Source: Acidobacteriota bacterium (GTDB lineage Bacteria > Acidobacteriota > Thermoanaerobaculia > Gp7-AA8). From it: DNA of 64,000 bases. Below, piece after piece: positions 46,902 to 56,007 of the stretch. Location: assembly GCA_021325515.1 (NCBI GenBank), contig JAJPHC010000014.1, positions 87,143 through 151,142 of the forward strand. Direction: 5' to 3'. Every line of letters starts with the position of its first letter. The stretch's first letter is position 1. The notes beneath the pieces were generated by a model. The model had not been told where the DNA came from, did not search any database, and worked only from the letters and a program-made list of their open reading frames with translations. Made by a program: the position numbers and the translations under genes.

Positions 46902-48088
46902 CCATCGACGAACAACTCGATTTCCTCGGCAAAGGCGCAGTCAATCTCGTCGAGCGCAATGATCTGAAAGCGAAGCTGCAGCGCGGGAAACCGCTGACGA
47001 TCAAAGTCGGCTTCGATCCGACGGCGCCCGACATTCATCTCGGGCACACCGTCGTGATCCGCAAGATGAAGCACTTCCAGCAGCTCGGCCATCGCGTCAT
47101 CTTTCTCATCGGCGACTTCACCGGAATGATCGGCGATCCGACGGGAAAGAAAGCAACGCGGCCCGCGCTGTCGAAGGAAGAAGTGCTGGCCAATGCCGAG
47201 ACGTACAAGCAGCAGGTCTACAAGATCCTCGATCCGGTGAAGACCGAGATCCGCTTCAACTCCGAATGGCTCGGCGCACTCGGTGCGGAGGGGATGATCC
47301 GTCTCGCTGCGAAGTACACGCTGGCGCGCATTCTCGAGCGCGACGACTTCCGCAAGCGGTTCGATGGACATCAGCCGATTGCGATTCACGAGCTGCTCTA
47401 TCCGCTGGCCCAGGCGTATGACTCGGTCGCGCTGAAGTGCGATGTCGAGATGGGCGGCACCGATCAGCTCTTCAATCTGCTCGTCGGTCGCGATCTCATG
47501 CGCGAATACGGGCTCGAGCCGCAGGTCGTGCTCACGATGCCGCTGCTGGAGGGACTCGACGGCATCGAGAAGATGTCGAAGTCGCTCGGCAATTACATCG
47601 GCATCAACGAGGAACCTGGATCGATCTTCGGCAAGGTCATGTCGATCTCCGATGAGCTGATGTGGAAGTACTACCTGCTGTGCACCGATCTGACGCCGGC
47701 AGAGATCGAGGAGAAGAAGCGAAGCGCGCACCCGATGGACGCCAAGCGCGAGCTCGCACGGATCATCATCGCGGAGTTTCACGACAAAGACGCAGCCACG
47801 GAGGCGGAGGCCGAGTTCCGCCGCGTGTTCAGCGAGCGTCAGATTCCGACGGATCTCGAAGAGTCGACGCTCCCGGCGTCGGACGAGCCGCAGTTGTTGT
47901 CGAAGATCATCGTTGCTGCAGGCCTCGCCCCGACGAACAAGGAAGCGCAGCGCCTGATCGGTCAGGGGGGCGTGCTCGTCGATGACGAGAAGGTCGAAGA
48001 CTCCCGCCGCGCGCTCGAGGCAGCCGCGGGGAAGAGTTATCTCCTGAAGGTAGGAAAGCGGCGGTTCGCGAAGATCACGTTTTCGTGA
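46898..48088 (+). CDS. tyrS: Tyrosyl-tRNA synthetase (TyrZ-type clade)
   Basis: A 396-residue class I synthetase charging tRNA-Tyr. The HIGH-like motif is HLGH (residues 47-50) and KMSKS is at 225-229. [12 protein letters not shown] and [19 protein letters not shown] match the TyrZ-like clade and not the E. coli TyrS wording. The C-terminal S4 RNA-binding domain includes [19 protein letters not shown]. Its ATG lies in the stop of the sensor kinase. No T-box leader is possible with this spacing. Confidence 0.95.
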   Translation: MTIDEQLDFLGKGAVNLVERNDLKAKLQRGKPLTIKVGFDPTAPDIHLGHTVVIRKMKHFQQLGHRVIFLIGDFTGMIGDPTGKKATRPALSKEEVLANAETYKQQVYKILDPVKTEIRFNSEWLGALGAEGMIRLAAKYTLARILERDDFRKRFDGHQPIAIHELLYPLAQAYDSVALKCDVEMGGTDQLFNLLVGRDLMREYGLEPQVVLTMPLLEGLDGIEKMSKSLGNYIGINEEPGSIFGKVMSISDELMWKYYLLCTDLTPAEIEEKKRSAHPMDAKRELARIIIAEFHDKDAATEAEAEFRRVFSERQIPTDLEESTLPASDEPQLLSKIIVAAGLAPTNKEAQRLIGQGGVLVDDEKVEDSRRALEAAAGKSYLLKVGKRRFAKITFS

Positions 48089-48103
48089 ACTGCGTTCTGG
48101 CAG

Positions 48104-49432
48104 ATGGCTGATACAGAGCGGGCGTCGCGACGCTCGCGTTCGTGGTCAGGATTCACGACGGGCATCGATGCTTCGCTCGTTGCCGCGGGTACGGCATCTC
48201 TCGTCATGAAGGTGATCGCCGCGGGTGCCGCGCTGCTTACGAACGTCGTGCTTGCGCGCCTCCTTCACGTCGATGAGTACGGTCGATATGCCGTCGCACT
48301 CTCCTGGCTGAATGTACTGGCGATCGGATCTCTCCTCGGTTGGGACCGCGTCGTTCTTCGGGAGATTCCCGTCCTGCGGCAACGTGGGGACTGGGGAGCG
48401 ATCAGAGGATTGCTGACCGCGAGTACACGGCATGTCGTCGGCGCGGGGATCGTCGTCGGATTGGTTTTTCTCGCCAGCTATCGCGTGGTCACCTCTGGCT
48501 TGACGATGCTCGCCGTCATTGCCGCGGCAGCACTGCCTCTGCCCGCGTTGCGCTCCGTTTATCAAAGCGCCGTGCAGGGGCTCGGACGCGTAACGATGGC
48601 GCAGGTTCCGGATCTTATCTTGCGGCCGTTCGCGTTCCTCGTGCTGCTGACTTGCGCGGGGATTCTGATGAAAGGCCACGTGACGGCCGGCATGGCCCTG
48701 GTGCTTTATGCAGCGACCCTCATGCTCGTCGTGGTGGTGACGAGGAGCCTGATCGGTCCGATTCAGGCAGGCGACGTCGCCGCAATTCCGGCAGATTCCT
48801 CCTGGCACAGGCACTCATTCCAGTTGTTCGTCTACGGCGCACTGACAACGTTGAACTCGCATGTCGATGTGCTCGTCGTTGGCGGAATGTCGGGGCCGAA
48901 AGCTGCGGCCGTCTTCAATGTCGCAGCGAATTGCGCCACGATCATTTCGCTTCCTCTCTTTGCCTTCAATGCCGCTCTCGCTCCCAAAGTAGCCCGGCTG
49001 TATGCGGAGAGCAATCTGTCGGCAATCCAACGGGAAGTCAGCAGGACGACCATGATGGCCACAGCCCTTGCTGCGCCTGTCACCGCGGCATTTCTGTTTG
49101 CCGGCCTGCCGATCCTGCGACTTTTCGGGCCGAACTATCCGGCGGGTGATCGGACGCTGGCGATTCTCTCGATCGGACAATTCATCAACGTTGCCACTGG
49201 CTCCGTCGGGCTGCTTCTGGTGATGACGGGATACGAACTGGTTGCCGCCCGGTTTCTCGGCGGCGTGCTGGTGGTCAAGTGCGTGGCGATGATCGCCGGC
49301 GTGCGACTGATGGGGATCGAAGGCGCAGCGGCAGCCAGCGCGTGCGCGGTCGTCGCATGGAACCTGTTGCTGCACAATGTCGTCTTGAAGAAGCTGAACA
49401 TTCGTGCGCGGTTGTCGATCCCGCGCGAGTAG
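48104..49432 (+). CDS. Polysaccharide flippase (Wzx/MurJ-like, MOP superfamily)
   Basis: A 442-residue protein with about 12-14 transmembrane helices. The N-terminal pattern TASLVMKVIAAGAALLTNVVLARLLHVDEYGRYAVALSW with the following charged loop is typical of Wzx O-antigen/exopolysaccharide translocases, which move undecaprenyl-linked repeat units to the periplasm. It opens the glycan locus and is 14 bp before a sulfotransferase. Substrate specificity is not readable. Confidence 0.9.
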   Translation: MADTERASRRSRSWSGFTTGIDASLVAAGTASLVMKVIAAGAALLTNVVLARLLHVDEYGRYAVALSWLNVLAIGSLLGWDRVVLREIPVLRQRGDWGAIRGLLTASTRHVVGAGIVVGLVFLASYRVVTSGLTMLAVIAAAALPLPALRSVYQSAVQGLGRVTMAQVPDLILRPFAFLVLLTCAGILMKGHVTAGMALVLYAATLMLVVVVTRSLIGPIQAGDVAAIPADSSWHRHSFQLFVYGALTTLNSHVDVLVVGGMSGPKAAAVFNVAANCATIISLPLFAFNAALAPKVARLYAESNLSAIQREVSRTTMMATALAAPVTAAFLFAGLPILRLFGPNYPAGDRTLAILSIGQFINVATGSVGLLLVMTGYELVAARFLGGVLVVKCVAMIAGVRLMGIEGAAAASACAVVAWNLLLHNVVLKKLNIRARLSIPRE

Positions 49433-49446
49433 GTCAGGTACGTTCG

Positions 49447-50295
49447 ATGTTGAAAGTCGTTTACATCGCAGGGATGTCTCGATCGGGTTCGACGATTCTC
49501 GAGATGTTCATGGCGACGCATCCTCAAATGGTCAGTGTCGGAGAGAGTCTGCATTCGATCATGGCCGAGCGCGCGACGCAGCACACCCCCGAGGACAACT
49601 GGCCATGTTCCTGCGGCCATTCACGACAGGAATGCGAGTTCTGGGGGCCGCTGCTGCCGCAACTTCGGGACGGTTCGCTGACCGATGCGTTCGAGCTTGT
49701 TGTAGCTCGCTTCCAGGAGTTCTATCCGGGGATGATCTTCGTTGACTCCTCCAAAGAGCTCCGAAGTCTGGAGCTCTTCTATCTGCCGCTTGCCAGGCGT
49801 GGGCTGATCGACTTGAGAGCCGTTCATATTGTCCGGGACATGCGAGCCTGGGCTTCGTCAGTAACCGCGCGGCGCCGCAAATGGGGCGAGAAGACGCACT
49901 ACGTCGTCGAGGCGTACCGCTGGTTGTGGTCGACCTTGCAGGCGCTCCGGTTTCTGAAGCGGAATCGAATCCCGACCATGATGGTGTCGCACGAAGACTT
50001 CACGAGTGATTCGGAGCGCTACGCTGCCCTGTTGGCGCGGTTTCTCGATGTCGACAACGGTTTCGCCGAAGAAAAGCTCACTCGGGCTCGCGCCCATGAG
50101 TTGTACGGCAGTCCGCATCTCAAGTTCGATCCGCAACGCCGCTCGAGAATCGTTTACGACTCGACATGGGTGCACGACTGGCGGCCGTTCGCCTATGGTC
50201 CGCTGACGATCCCGCCGCTGGTCATGAACTACAGACTTCAGAACGTCATACGCCGAAACCATGTGGACATCGAGAGAGGTGCAGCCGCGGGTTAG
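49447..50295 (+). CDS. PAPS-dependent sulfotransferase
   Basis: A 282-residue cytosolic-type sulfotransferase. The 5'-phosphosulfate loop is GMSRSGSTILE near residue 9, and the 3'-phosphate motif is VHIVRDMRAWASSV near residue 124; both match the Sulfotransfer_1/3 families. It would transfer sulfate from PAPS to a hydroxyl or amine, plausibly on the glycan built by this locus or its lipid carrier. A CSCGHSRQEC segment may hold a metal or disulfide. Positioned directly after the flippase. Confidence 0.87.
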   Translation: MLKVVYIAGMSRSGSTILEMFMATHPQMVSVGESLHSIMAERATQHTPEDNWPCSCGHSRQECEFWGPLLPQLRDGSLTDAFELVVARFQEFYPGMIFVDSSKELRSLELFYLPLARRGLIDLRAVHIVRDMRAWASSVTARRRKWGEKTHYVVEAYRWLWSTLQALRFLKRNRIPTMMVSHEDFTSDSERYAALLARFLDVDNGFAEEKLTRARAHELYGSPHLKFDPQRRSRIVYDSTWVHDWRPFAYGPLTIPPLVMNYRLQNVIRRNHVDIERGAAAG

Positions 50296-50408
50296 GTCTC
50301 TTCCGTCCAACGCCAGTCAAGCCTGCAGCCCGCGGATTTCCCGGGCCCGAGTCCGCGCCCGGTTTCGAACGCGGAGAATTGAGTTGTCTTGTTGGCAGCG
50401 TTCGCCTG

Positions 50409-50448
50409 AAAAAAATCCGGCCGCGCGAGTCCAGTCGCGCGGCCGGAT
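50409..50448 (-). terminator. Intrinsic terminator of the secreted-protein gene
   Basis: A perfect 14-bp stem (50415-50428 with 50435-50448, loop GTCCAG). On the minus strand it is followed by seven T residues (A run at 50409-50415), a textbook terminator 27 bp after the stop of the gene at 50475-51554. The rest of the 179-bp spacer shows nothing further. Confidence 0.85.
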
Positions 50449-50474
50449 GAGTCAGGAGGAGTTGATCCCGGGGG

Positions 50475-51554
50475 TTAGCGGTAATTCGCCGGGATCGTCA
50501 CAACGGCGGTCGACCCGCCAGCCGTGATGCGGACTTTCAGAGAACCGGTCTCTCCGCGGACTGCCTTCATCGGCGCCCAGGCAATCGTGCCGTTCGCGTC
50601 GATGAGCATCGCGTCCGAACCTGCGTCGATCAGTTCGAACGTTGCCGGCTCGCCATGTTCACCACTCGCGATGATGCGGAAGTAGTTCGGGTATCCGGTC
50701 GTGGTGAAGACGTCGACTGCCGTGTCCACCACTCCGTTGCGGTCCGCGTCCTTCGCCTCGGCGACGCCGTCGCCGTTGACATCGATCCCGACGAAGTTGA
50801 TGCGGATCTCTTCGCGTGCCTTGACGCCGGGGACGAACGTCGGGTCGCCGCTCGCGTTGTTCACGGAACTGCCGTAGAAGATCGCCGCTCCCGAGGTCAC
50901 CGACGCGTGCAGCGTGTCGTCATCCTTCGCGTCGACGCCGAAGAAGGTGCCGACGCCGGAGCCGTACTGGCGTTGGGTGCCGGCTGCATACGAGACTTCC
51001 TTCTGCGCGGCGACGCTGCCGTCCGCGCGCAGGAGAGACCACGTCACCTTCGCGCTCGACACGGCATACACGCCAAAGTTGAAGCGGTACTGCGAAACGG
51101 ACGAGGGGCCGGCGATGACGACGACGTCACCAGGTCCGGCCGCGTCGGTCGCGCGGATGGCGGGAATGTCCTGCCCGAACTCGCCGGACGGTGAGGTGTT
51201 GAACGTGCGCGAGGCAACCGCGAGATGGTCGAGGTTCGCGTCATCGGCTGCGATCTCGATTGCTCCCGTCGCGGTCGCGCGGCCGAAGGTCGTCTTCACG
51301 ATGTCGCCGAGCGTCGTCGTCGAGCGAGCGGCGACCGCGATGGCGACCGGCGCCGTCGCGCCGTTCTCGTCATGGAAGATCACGTTCGCGTTGACGCTGC
51401 TGTTGCTGACATTGTGCAGCGTGAGCTCGCTCTGCCACTGGCTGCCATTTGCGCCGGGGCCGGCACCTGCCGCGGGGACGATGAAGCTTGCCGCGCTCGC
51501 CGTCAAGGGCAGGATCGCGACCGAGGCAGCAGTGAGAAAGGACTTCAGATTCAT
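50475..51554 (-). CDS. Secreted beta-rich protein with EF-hand-like loop
   Basis: A 359-residue exported protein with a cleavable signal peptide (SFLTAASVAILPLTASAA) and AAGG-type ribosome site (AAGGAG). The mature part is beta-rich; SQWQSELTLHNVS and the following NANVIFHDENG stretch recur in secreted proteins of Acidobacteriota and related phyla. A Dx[DN]xDG-type loop pair (DVNGDGVAEAKDADRNGVVD, near residue 255) looks like a dockerin/EF-hand calcium site. Function unknown; transcribed against the surrounding glycan genes. Confidence 0.8.
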   Translation of the reverse strand: MNLKSFLTAASVAILPLTASAASFIVPAAGAGPGANGSQWQSELTLHNVSNSSVNANVIFHDENGATAPVAIAVAARSTTTLGDIVKTTFGRATATGAIEIAADDANLDHLAVASRTFNTSPSGEFGQDIPAIRATDAAGPGDVVVIAGPSSVSQYRFNFGVYAVSSAKVTWSLLRADGSVAAQKEVSYAAGTQRQYGSGVGTFFGVDAKDDDTLHASVTSGAAIFYGSSVNNASGDPTFVPGVKAREEIRINFVGIDVNGDGVAEAKDADRNGVVDTAVDVFTTTGYPNYFRIIASGEHGEPATFELIDAGSDAMLIDANGTIAWAPMKAVRGETGSLKVRITAGGSTAVVTIPANYR

Positions 51555-51628
51555 GGGGTTCTCCTTATTTCATCTCGCGGCGGGGAGCGCCGCGTTGTTT
51601 GGCCTGTGATACGCGGCGATGAAAAGGA

Positions 51629-51683
51629 GTGTCTAAATTTTTATGCGGTAAGCGCATGAAAAACATTCACGAAAAATAGACAC
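51629..51683. promoter_or_regulatory. Inverted-repeat operator-like site upstream of two divergent genes
   Basis: GTGTCTAAATTTTT (51629-51642) and AAAAATAGACAC (51672-51683) form an imperfect inverted repeat. Inside it ATGCG (51643-51647) pairs with CGCAT (51653-51657), extended by T5/A5 with one bulge. It is in the AT-rich spacer between the secreted protein (minus) and the DegT aminotransferase (plus). Confidence 0.5.
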
Positions 51684-51767
51684 ACGAATCCCGTCTACGC
51701 AATCCATGAACGCCTGTGATACGGACGTCCTTGCCGGATCGTCTACTTCGGATAAACTCCGCGCGCC

Positions 51768-52886
51768 ATGGCCATCCCACTGCTCGATCTCAAAGCGCAA
51801 TACAAGACGATTCGCGAGGAAGTCCTTCGTGTGACGGAGGAAGTCTACGAGTCGCAGATCTTCATCCTCGGCAAGCGCGTCGAGGACTTCGAGAGCGATT
51901 TCGCGGCCTACTGCCACTCGAAATACTCGGTGGGCGTTTCATCGGGCACCGATGCGCTGCTCGAGGCGCTGATGGTCCTCGGCATCGGGCAGGGCGACGA
52001 AGTGATCGTGCCGGCGTACTCCTTCTTTGCGACCGCCGGAGTCGTGCATCGCCTCGGCGCGCGTCCGGTATTCGTCGACGTGCGCCTCGAGGACTACAAC
52101 ATCGATCCTGCGCAGATCGAGCAGAAGATCAGCGGGCGTACGCGCGCGATCATGCCGGTGCATCTCTACGGTCAATGCGCGGACATGGATGCGATCAACG
52201 CCATCGCCGCGCGGCACGGGATCGCCGTCGTGGAGGATGCGGCCCAGGCCGTCGGTGCGGAGTATCGCGGCAAGCGCGCGGGCGCGCTGGGAACGCTCGG
52301 CTGCTTCTCGTTTTTCCCCTCCAAGAATCTCGGCGGCTTCGGCGACGCGGGAGCGATCACCACGAGCGATGACGCGATGCGCGAGAAGCTGATCGACTTC
52401 CGCGTCCACGGCATGCGTCCCAAGTACTACCACCACTACGTCGGCGGAAACTTCCGCATCGATGCGCTGCAGGCCGCGATTCTGCACGTGAAGCTGCGTC
52501 ATCTCGATTCGTGGGCGGAAGGCCGGCGCCGCAACGCGCAGACGTATGCGCAGTTGTTTGCGGAAGCGGGCACCGGGGATCGTGTCGTGTTGCCGCGCGA
52601 GCTCGAGGGCCGGCACCACGTCTACAACCAGTACATCATTCGCTTCGACGGGCGGGCGACGCGCGACCGAGTCCTCGAGCATCTGAAGAGCAAGTCGATC
52701 GGATGTGAGATCTACTACCCGCTGACGCTGCCGCAGCAGAAGTGCTTTGCCGATCTGCCCGGCGTGCGCGAGGCCTATCCGAGCTCGGACATCGCTGCGG
52801 ACGGGACGCTGGCGATTCCCGTCTATCCGGAGCTGACGAAGGATCAGATGGCGGAAGTCGTGCGCGAGATCGCGGCGGCGATCTAG
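51768..52886 (+). CDS. DegT/DnrJ/EryC1/StrS sugar aminotransferase
   Basis: A 372-residue PLP enzyme that aminates a keto-sugar nucleotide. Landmarks: FILGKRVEDFE, VGVSSGTDALLEAL, VPAYSFFATAGVV, VEDAAQAVGAEYRGKRAG and PLP Lys186 in FFPSKNLGGFGDAGAI. It resembles WbpE and PglE-type enzymes that make 2,3-diamino or 4-amino sugars. Its stop codon lies in a 19-bp tandem repeat. Combined with the UDP-sugar dehydrogenase downstream, an amino-uronic acid is plausible. Confidence 0.93.
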   Translation: MAIPLLDLKAQYKTIREEVLRVTEEVYESQIFILGKRVEDFESDFAAYCHSKYSVGVSSGTDALLEALMVLGIGQGDEVIVPAYSFFATAGVVHRLGARPVFVDVRLEDYNIDPAQIEQKISGRTRAIMPVHLYGQCADMDAINAIAARHGIAVVEDAAQAVGAEYRGKRAGALGTLGCFSFFPSKNLGGFGDAGAITTSDDAMREKLIDFRVHGMRPKYYHHYVGGNFRIDALQAAILHVKLRHLDSWAEGRRRNAQTYAQLFAEAGTGDRVVLPRELEGRHHVYNQYIIRFDGRATRDRVLEHLKSKSIGCEIYYPLTLPQQKCFADLPGVREAYPSSDIAADGTLAIPVYPELTKDQMAEVVREIAAAI

Positions 52887-52920
52887 TTTGAGGACAGAGC
52901 ACTAGTTCGAGGACAGAGCA
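52883..52920. repeat. 19-bp direct tandem repeat
   Basis: CTAGTTTGAGGACAGAGCA (52883-52901) is followed at once by CTAGTTCGAGGACAGAGCA (52902-52920), one mismatch, and another CTAG. The first copy contains the TAG stop of the DegT aminotransferase. Confidence 0.8.
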
Positions 52921-52957
52921 CTAGCATCCTGGCGCGCTCTTCGCTGGGTGGGGAGAT

Positions 52958-53659
52958 GTGATCCCGCTCCGCCATACGCTGCCTCACCGCGCAGCTCCGA
53001 TCATCACGCGCTCGCTCGTGGCGACGAACATCGCCGTCTTCGTGATGCAGCTTTTTCTCGGCCCGCGCACGGAGCTGCTGATCCAGACGTTCGGCTTCAT
53101 TCCGGCGCGGCTGGTCGCGCCGGAGCAGTGGCATTACGCAACGTGGGAAGTGGCGATCACACTCTTCACATCGCTCTTCATCCACGGCGGCTTCGTTCAT
53201 CTTTTCGGCAACATGATCTATCTCTGGGTATTCGGCGACGCCGTCGAGGATGCGCTGGGACACCTTCGCTACTTCCTGCTCTACCTCTTCTGCGGCGCGG
53301 CCGGCAGCCTCTGTCACACGGCGTTCTTTCCGCTGTCGCACGTTCCCTCCGTCGGCGCGTCGGGCAGCATCGCCGGCGTTCTCGGCGCCTTTTTCGTCCT
53401 CCGTCCGCGTGCGCGGATCGTCACGCTGTTCCCGCTCGTCGTCTACTGGGCGATGGCGGAGATTCGCGCCGCGTTCTTCCTGCCGGTCTGGTTTCTAATG
53501 CAGTTCTTCAATGGATTTCTCTCGCTCGCGCCGGCCGCGGGAACGCAGGAAGTGGCAGGCGTCGCCTGGTGGGCGCACGTGGGAGGCTTTCTCTTCGGCG
53601 CGCTCTGCGCCGCGATCTACCGGCATGCGAGGAAAAAGGCGAGAATGCGGATCGCATGA
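52958..53659 (+). CDS. Rhomboid-family intramembrane serine protease
   Basis: A 233-residue polytopic protease with six or seven helices, starting at GTG behind GGGGAG. The catalytic serine is Ser135 in SVGASGSIAG and the catalytic histidine is His207 in WWAHVGGF; HGGFVHLFGNMIYLWVFG is the conserved loop-1/TM2 segment. It cleaves transmembrane substrates within the bilayer. Its stop overlaps the following epimerase ATG, so it is translated with a sugar-nucleotide gene, which is unusual company. Confidence 0.92.
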   Translation: MIPLRHTLPHRAAPIITRSLVATNIAVFVMQLFLGPRTELLIQTFGFIPARLVAPEQWHYATWEVAITLFTSLFIHGGFVHLFGNMIYLWVFGDAVEDALGHLRYFLLYLFCGAAGSLCHTAFFPLSHVPSVGASGSIAGVLGAFFVLRPRARIVTLFPLVVYWAMAEIRAAFFLPVWFLMQFFNGFLSLAPAAGTQEVAGVAWWAHVGGFLFGALCAAIYRHARKKARMRIA

Positions 53660-54585
53660 AGAGACACGTACTCGTTACTGGCGGCGCAGGGTTCATCGGA
53701 TCGCACATTGCCGACGCGTTCATCGAGCGCGGCGATCGCGTGAGCATCATCGACAACCTCTCCACCGGCAACGTCCGCAATCTGAATCCGAAGGCGGAGT
53801 TTCATGAGGCCGATCTTCGCGAAGAGCGAACGATCGAGCTGGTGCGCATGCTGCGCCCCGACGTCGTGAGCCATCACGCCGCGCAGATCGACGTCCGCCA
53901 CTCCGTCGCCGACCCCGCGATCGATGCGGAGATCAACATCGTGGCGACGATTCGCCTCCTGCAGGCTTCGCTCGATGCGGGTGTGAAGCGGTTCGTGTTT
54001 GCCTCGACCGGCGGCGCGATCTACGGTGAACCGGTCACCGCGCCGCAGGACGAAGATCATCCGACGCATCCGCTGTCGCCATACGGCTGCGCGAAACTCG
54101 CCGTCGAGCATTACATGCACTATTTCCGCGAGATCCATGGTCTCTCGACGATCGCGCTCCGCTACGCCAACATCTACGGCCCGCGCCAGAACTCGAAGGG
54201 TGAAGCGGGTGTCATCGCGATCTTTGCCGATCGTCTGCTCAGCGGCCAGGAGGTGACGATCAATGGTGACGGCGAGCAGACTCGCGACTATGTGTTCGTC
54301 GGCGATGTCGTGCGCGCGAACGTCGCGGTCACCGACGATCTCTCATTGAAGGGACCGTTCAATGTCGGCACGGGAGTCGAGACGTCCGTGAATGAGCTCT
54401 ATCGCAGCCTGGCCGCAGCAGCGGGTGTCGCGCGTGATGCGCAGCATGGTCCGGCGAAGGCTGGCGAGCAGCGGCGGAGCGTGCTGGACGGCTCGAAACT
54501 GCGGCGGCTGGCGGGTTTACAGGAGCCGGTTGCGCTCGGCGAAGGGATGCGCGAAACGGTGGAGTTCTTCAGGGCAGCGCGCTGA
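53656..54585 (+). CDS. NAD-dependent nucleotide-sugar epimerase (GalE-like)
   Basis: A 309-residue extended SDR enzyme. NAD loop GGAGFIGSH (residues 8-16), Asp in IIDNLSTGN, a Ser/Thr in FASTGGAIYGEP, and catalytic YGCAKLAVE. YANIYGPRQN and DYVFVGDVVRA are typical of UDP-glucose/UDP-GlcNAc 4-epimerases. It would supply a C4-epimerised UDP-sugar. It begins in the rhomboid stop codon. Confidence 0.92.
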   Translation: MKRHVLVTGGAGFIGSHIADAFIERGDRVSIIDNLSTGNVRNLNPKAEFHEADLREERTIELVRMLRPDVVSHHAAQIDVRHSVADPAIDAEINIVATIRLLQASLDAGVKRFVFASTGGAIYGEPVTAPQDEDHPTHPLSPYGCAKLAVEHYMHYFREIHGLSTIALRYANIYGPRQNSKGEAGVIAIFADRLLSGQEVTINGDGEQTRDYVFVGDVVRANVAVTDDLSLKGPFNVGTGVETSVNELYRSLAAAAGVARDAQHGPAKAGEQRRSVLDGSKLRRLAGLQEPVALGEGMRETVEFFRAAR

Positions 54586-54627
54586 CTTGCACGAGCCGTG
54601 CGCTCGTGGTTGAATCCGCCCCCTATC

Positions 54628-55953
54628 GTGAGCGACCAGCCTTCTCTCTCTGAGAATCTCCTTGCTTCCATCGCCAATCGCTCGGCCCGCGTGGGTGTGA
54701 TTGGTCTCGGTTATGTGGGCCTTCCTCTCGTTCTTCTGTTCGAAGAAACCGGATTCGAGGTCCTCGGTTTCGACGTCGACGAAACGAAGACGACGAGACT
54801 GAATGCGGGACAGTCGTACATCCGGCATATCGGCGTCGACCGGATTCGGGAAGCCTTCCAGCGCCGCGCCAGGGCAACGACCAATTTCTCGCTGCTTGCC
54901 CAATGCGATGCCATCATCATCTGTGTGCCGACGCCGCTCGGCGAGCATCGCGAGCCGGACTTGAAGTACATCCGCGTCACGGCGGAGACGATCGCGGAGA
55001 CGCTGCGTCCGGGACAACTCGTCGTCCTCGAGTCGACGACCTATCCGGGAACGACGCGGGAAGAACTGCTGCCGCGCTTCGAAGCGAAGGGGCTGCGCTG
55101 CGGCCACGACTTCTTTCTCGCGTTCTCGCCGGAGCGCGAAGATCCGGGAAACGAGCGATTCAACACGCGCAACATCCCGAAGGTGGTCGGCGGGATGGAC
55201 GAGAGCTCATCGCGTGTGGCCGAGGCTCTGTATGGCGCGATCATCGAGCGGATCGTTCCGGTGTCATCGCCGGAAGTGGCCGAATCGTCGAAGCTGCTGG
55301 AGAACATCTTTCGCGCGGTCAATATCGCTCTCGTGAACGAGATGAAAGTCGTCTTCGATCGGATGGGGATCAATGTGTGGGAAGTGATCGAGGCGGCGAA
55401 GACGAAGCCGTTCGGGTTCATGCCGTTCTATCCCGGGCCGGGATTGGGCGGCCACTGCATCCCGCTCGATCCGTTCTATCTGACCTGGAAAGCTGCGGAG
55501 CACGGAACGTGGGCGCGCTTCATCGAACTGGCGGGAGAGATCAATACGTCGATGCCCCGCTATGTCGTCGACCGCACGGTGGAGGCGGTGAATCGCGCCG
55601 GGAAGAGCATCGTCGGCGCGTCCGTCGTCGTGCTCGGACTCTCGTACAAGCCGGACATCGACGATGACCGGGAATCGCCCTCGTTCGAACTGATCGAGCT
55701 GCTGCAGGAACGCGGTGCGGTCGTGTCGTACTGTGATCCCTTTGTTCCGGAAGCCCGGCGCGGACGGAAACACGATCTGCAGATGCGTTCCGTACCATGC
55801 ACGGCCGAAGAACTGGGAACGTACGATGCCGTGCTGATTTCGACACCGCATACGGCGTTCAAGGACCCTGCTCTCTACGGCCAGGCGCGCCTCGTCATCG
55901 ATACACGCAATGTCGTTCCGCCCGGTGCGGCAGCGCGGCTCGTGCGCGCTTAA
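54628..55953 (+). CDS. UDP-N-acetyl-glucosamine/mannosamine 6-dehydrogenase-like enzyme
   Basis: A 441-residue nucleotide-sugar dehydrogenase of the WbpA/WecC type, oxidising C6 of a UDP-sugar to a uronate with two NAD. NAD loop is VIGLGYVGLPL; the catalytic Cys is in GPGLGGHCIPLDP, and Lys/Asn contacts are in ESSKLLENIFRAVNIAL. GTG at 54628 is preferred, with GTG 54598 also possible. It fits with the aminotransferase and epimerase to produce a UDP-amino-uronic acid. Confidence 0.93.
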   Translation: MSDQPSLSENLLASIANRSARVGVIGLGYVGLPLVLLFEETGFEVLGFDVDETKTTRLNAGQSYIRHIGVDRIREAFQRRARATTNFSLLAQCDAIIICVPTPLGEHREPDLKYIRVTAETIAETLRPGQLVVLESTTYPGTTREELLPRFEAKGLRCGHDFFLAFSPEREDPGNERFNTRNIPKVVGGMDESSSRVAEALYGAIIERIVPVSSPEVAESSKLLENIFRAVNIALVNEMKVVFDRMGINVWEVIEAAKTKPFGFMPFYPGPGLGGHCIPLDPFYLTWKAAEHGTWARFIELAGEINTSMPRYVVDRTVEAVNRAGKSIVGASVVVLGLSYKPDIDDDRESPSFELIELLQERGAVVSYCDPFVPEARRGRKHDLQMRSVPCTAEELGTYDAVLISTPHTAFKDPALYGQARLVIDTRNVVPPGAAARLVRA

Positions 55954-56007
55954 GGGCGCGGCGCCCACGCAGGAAGAGGCTATGATCGGCCGGGAGATTC
56001 TTTGCGC

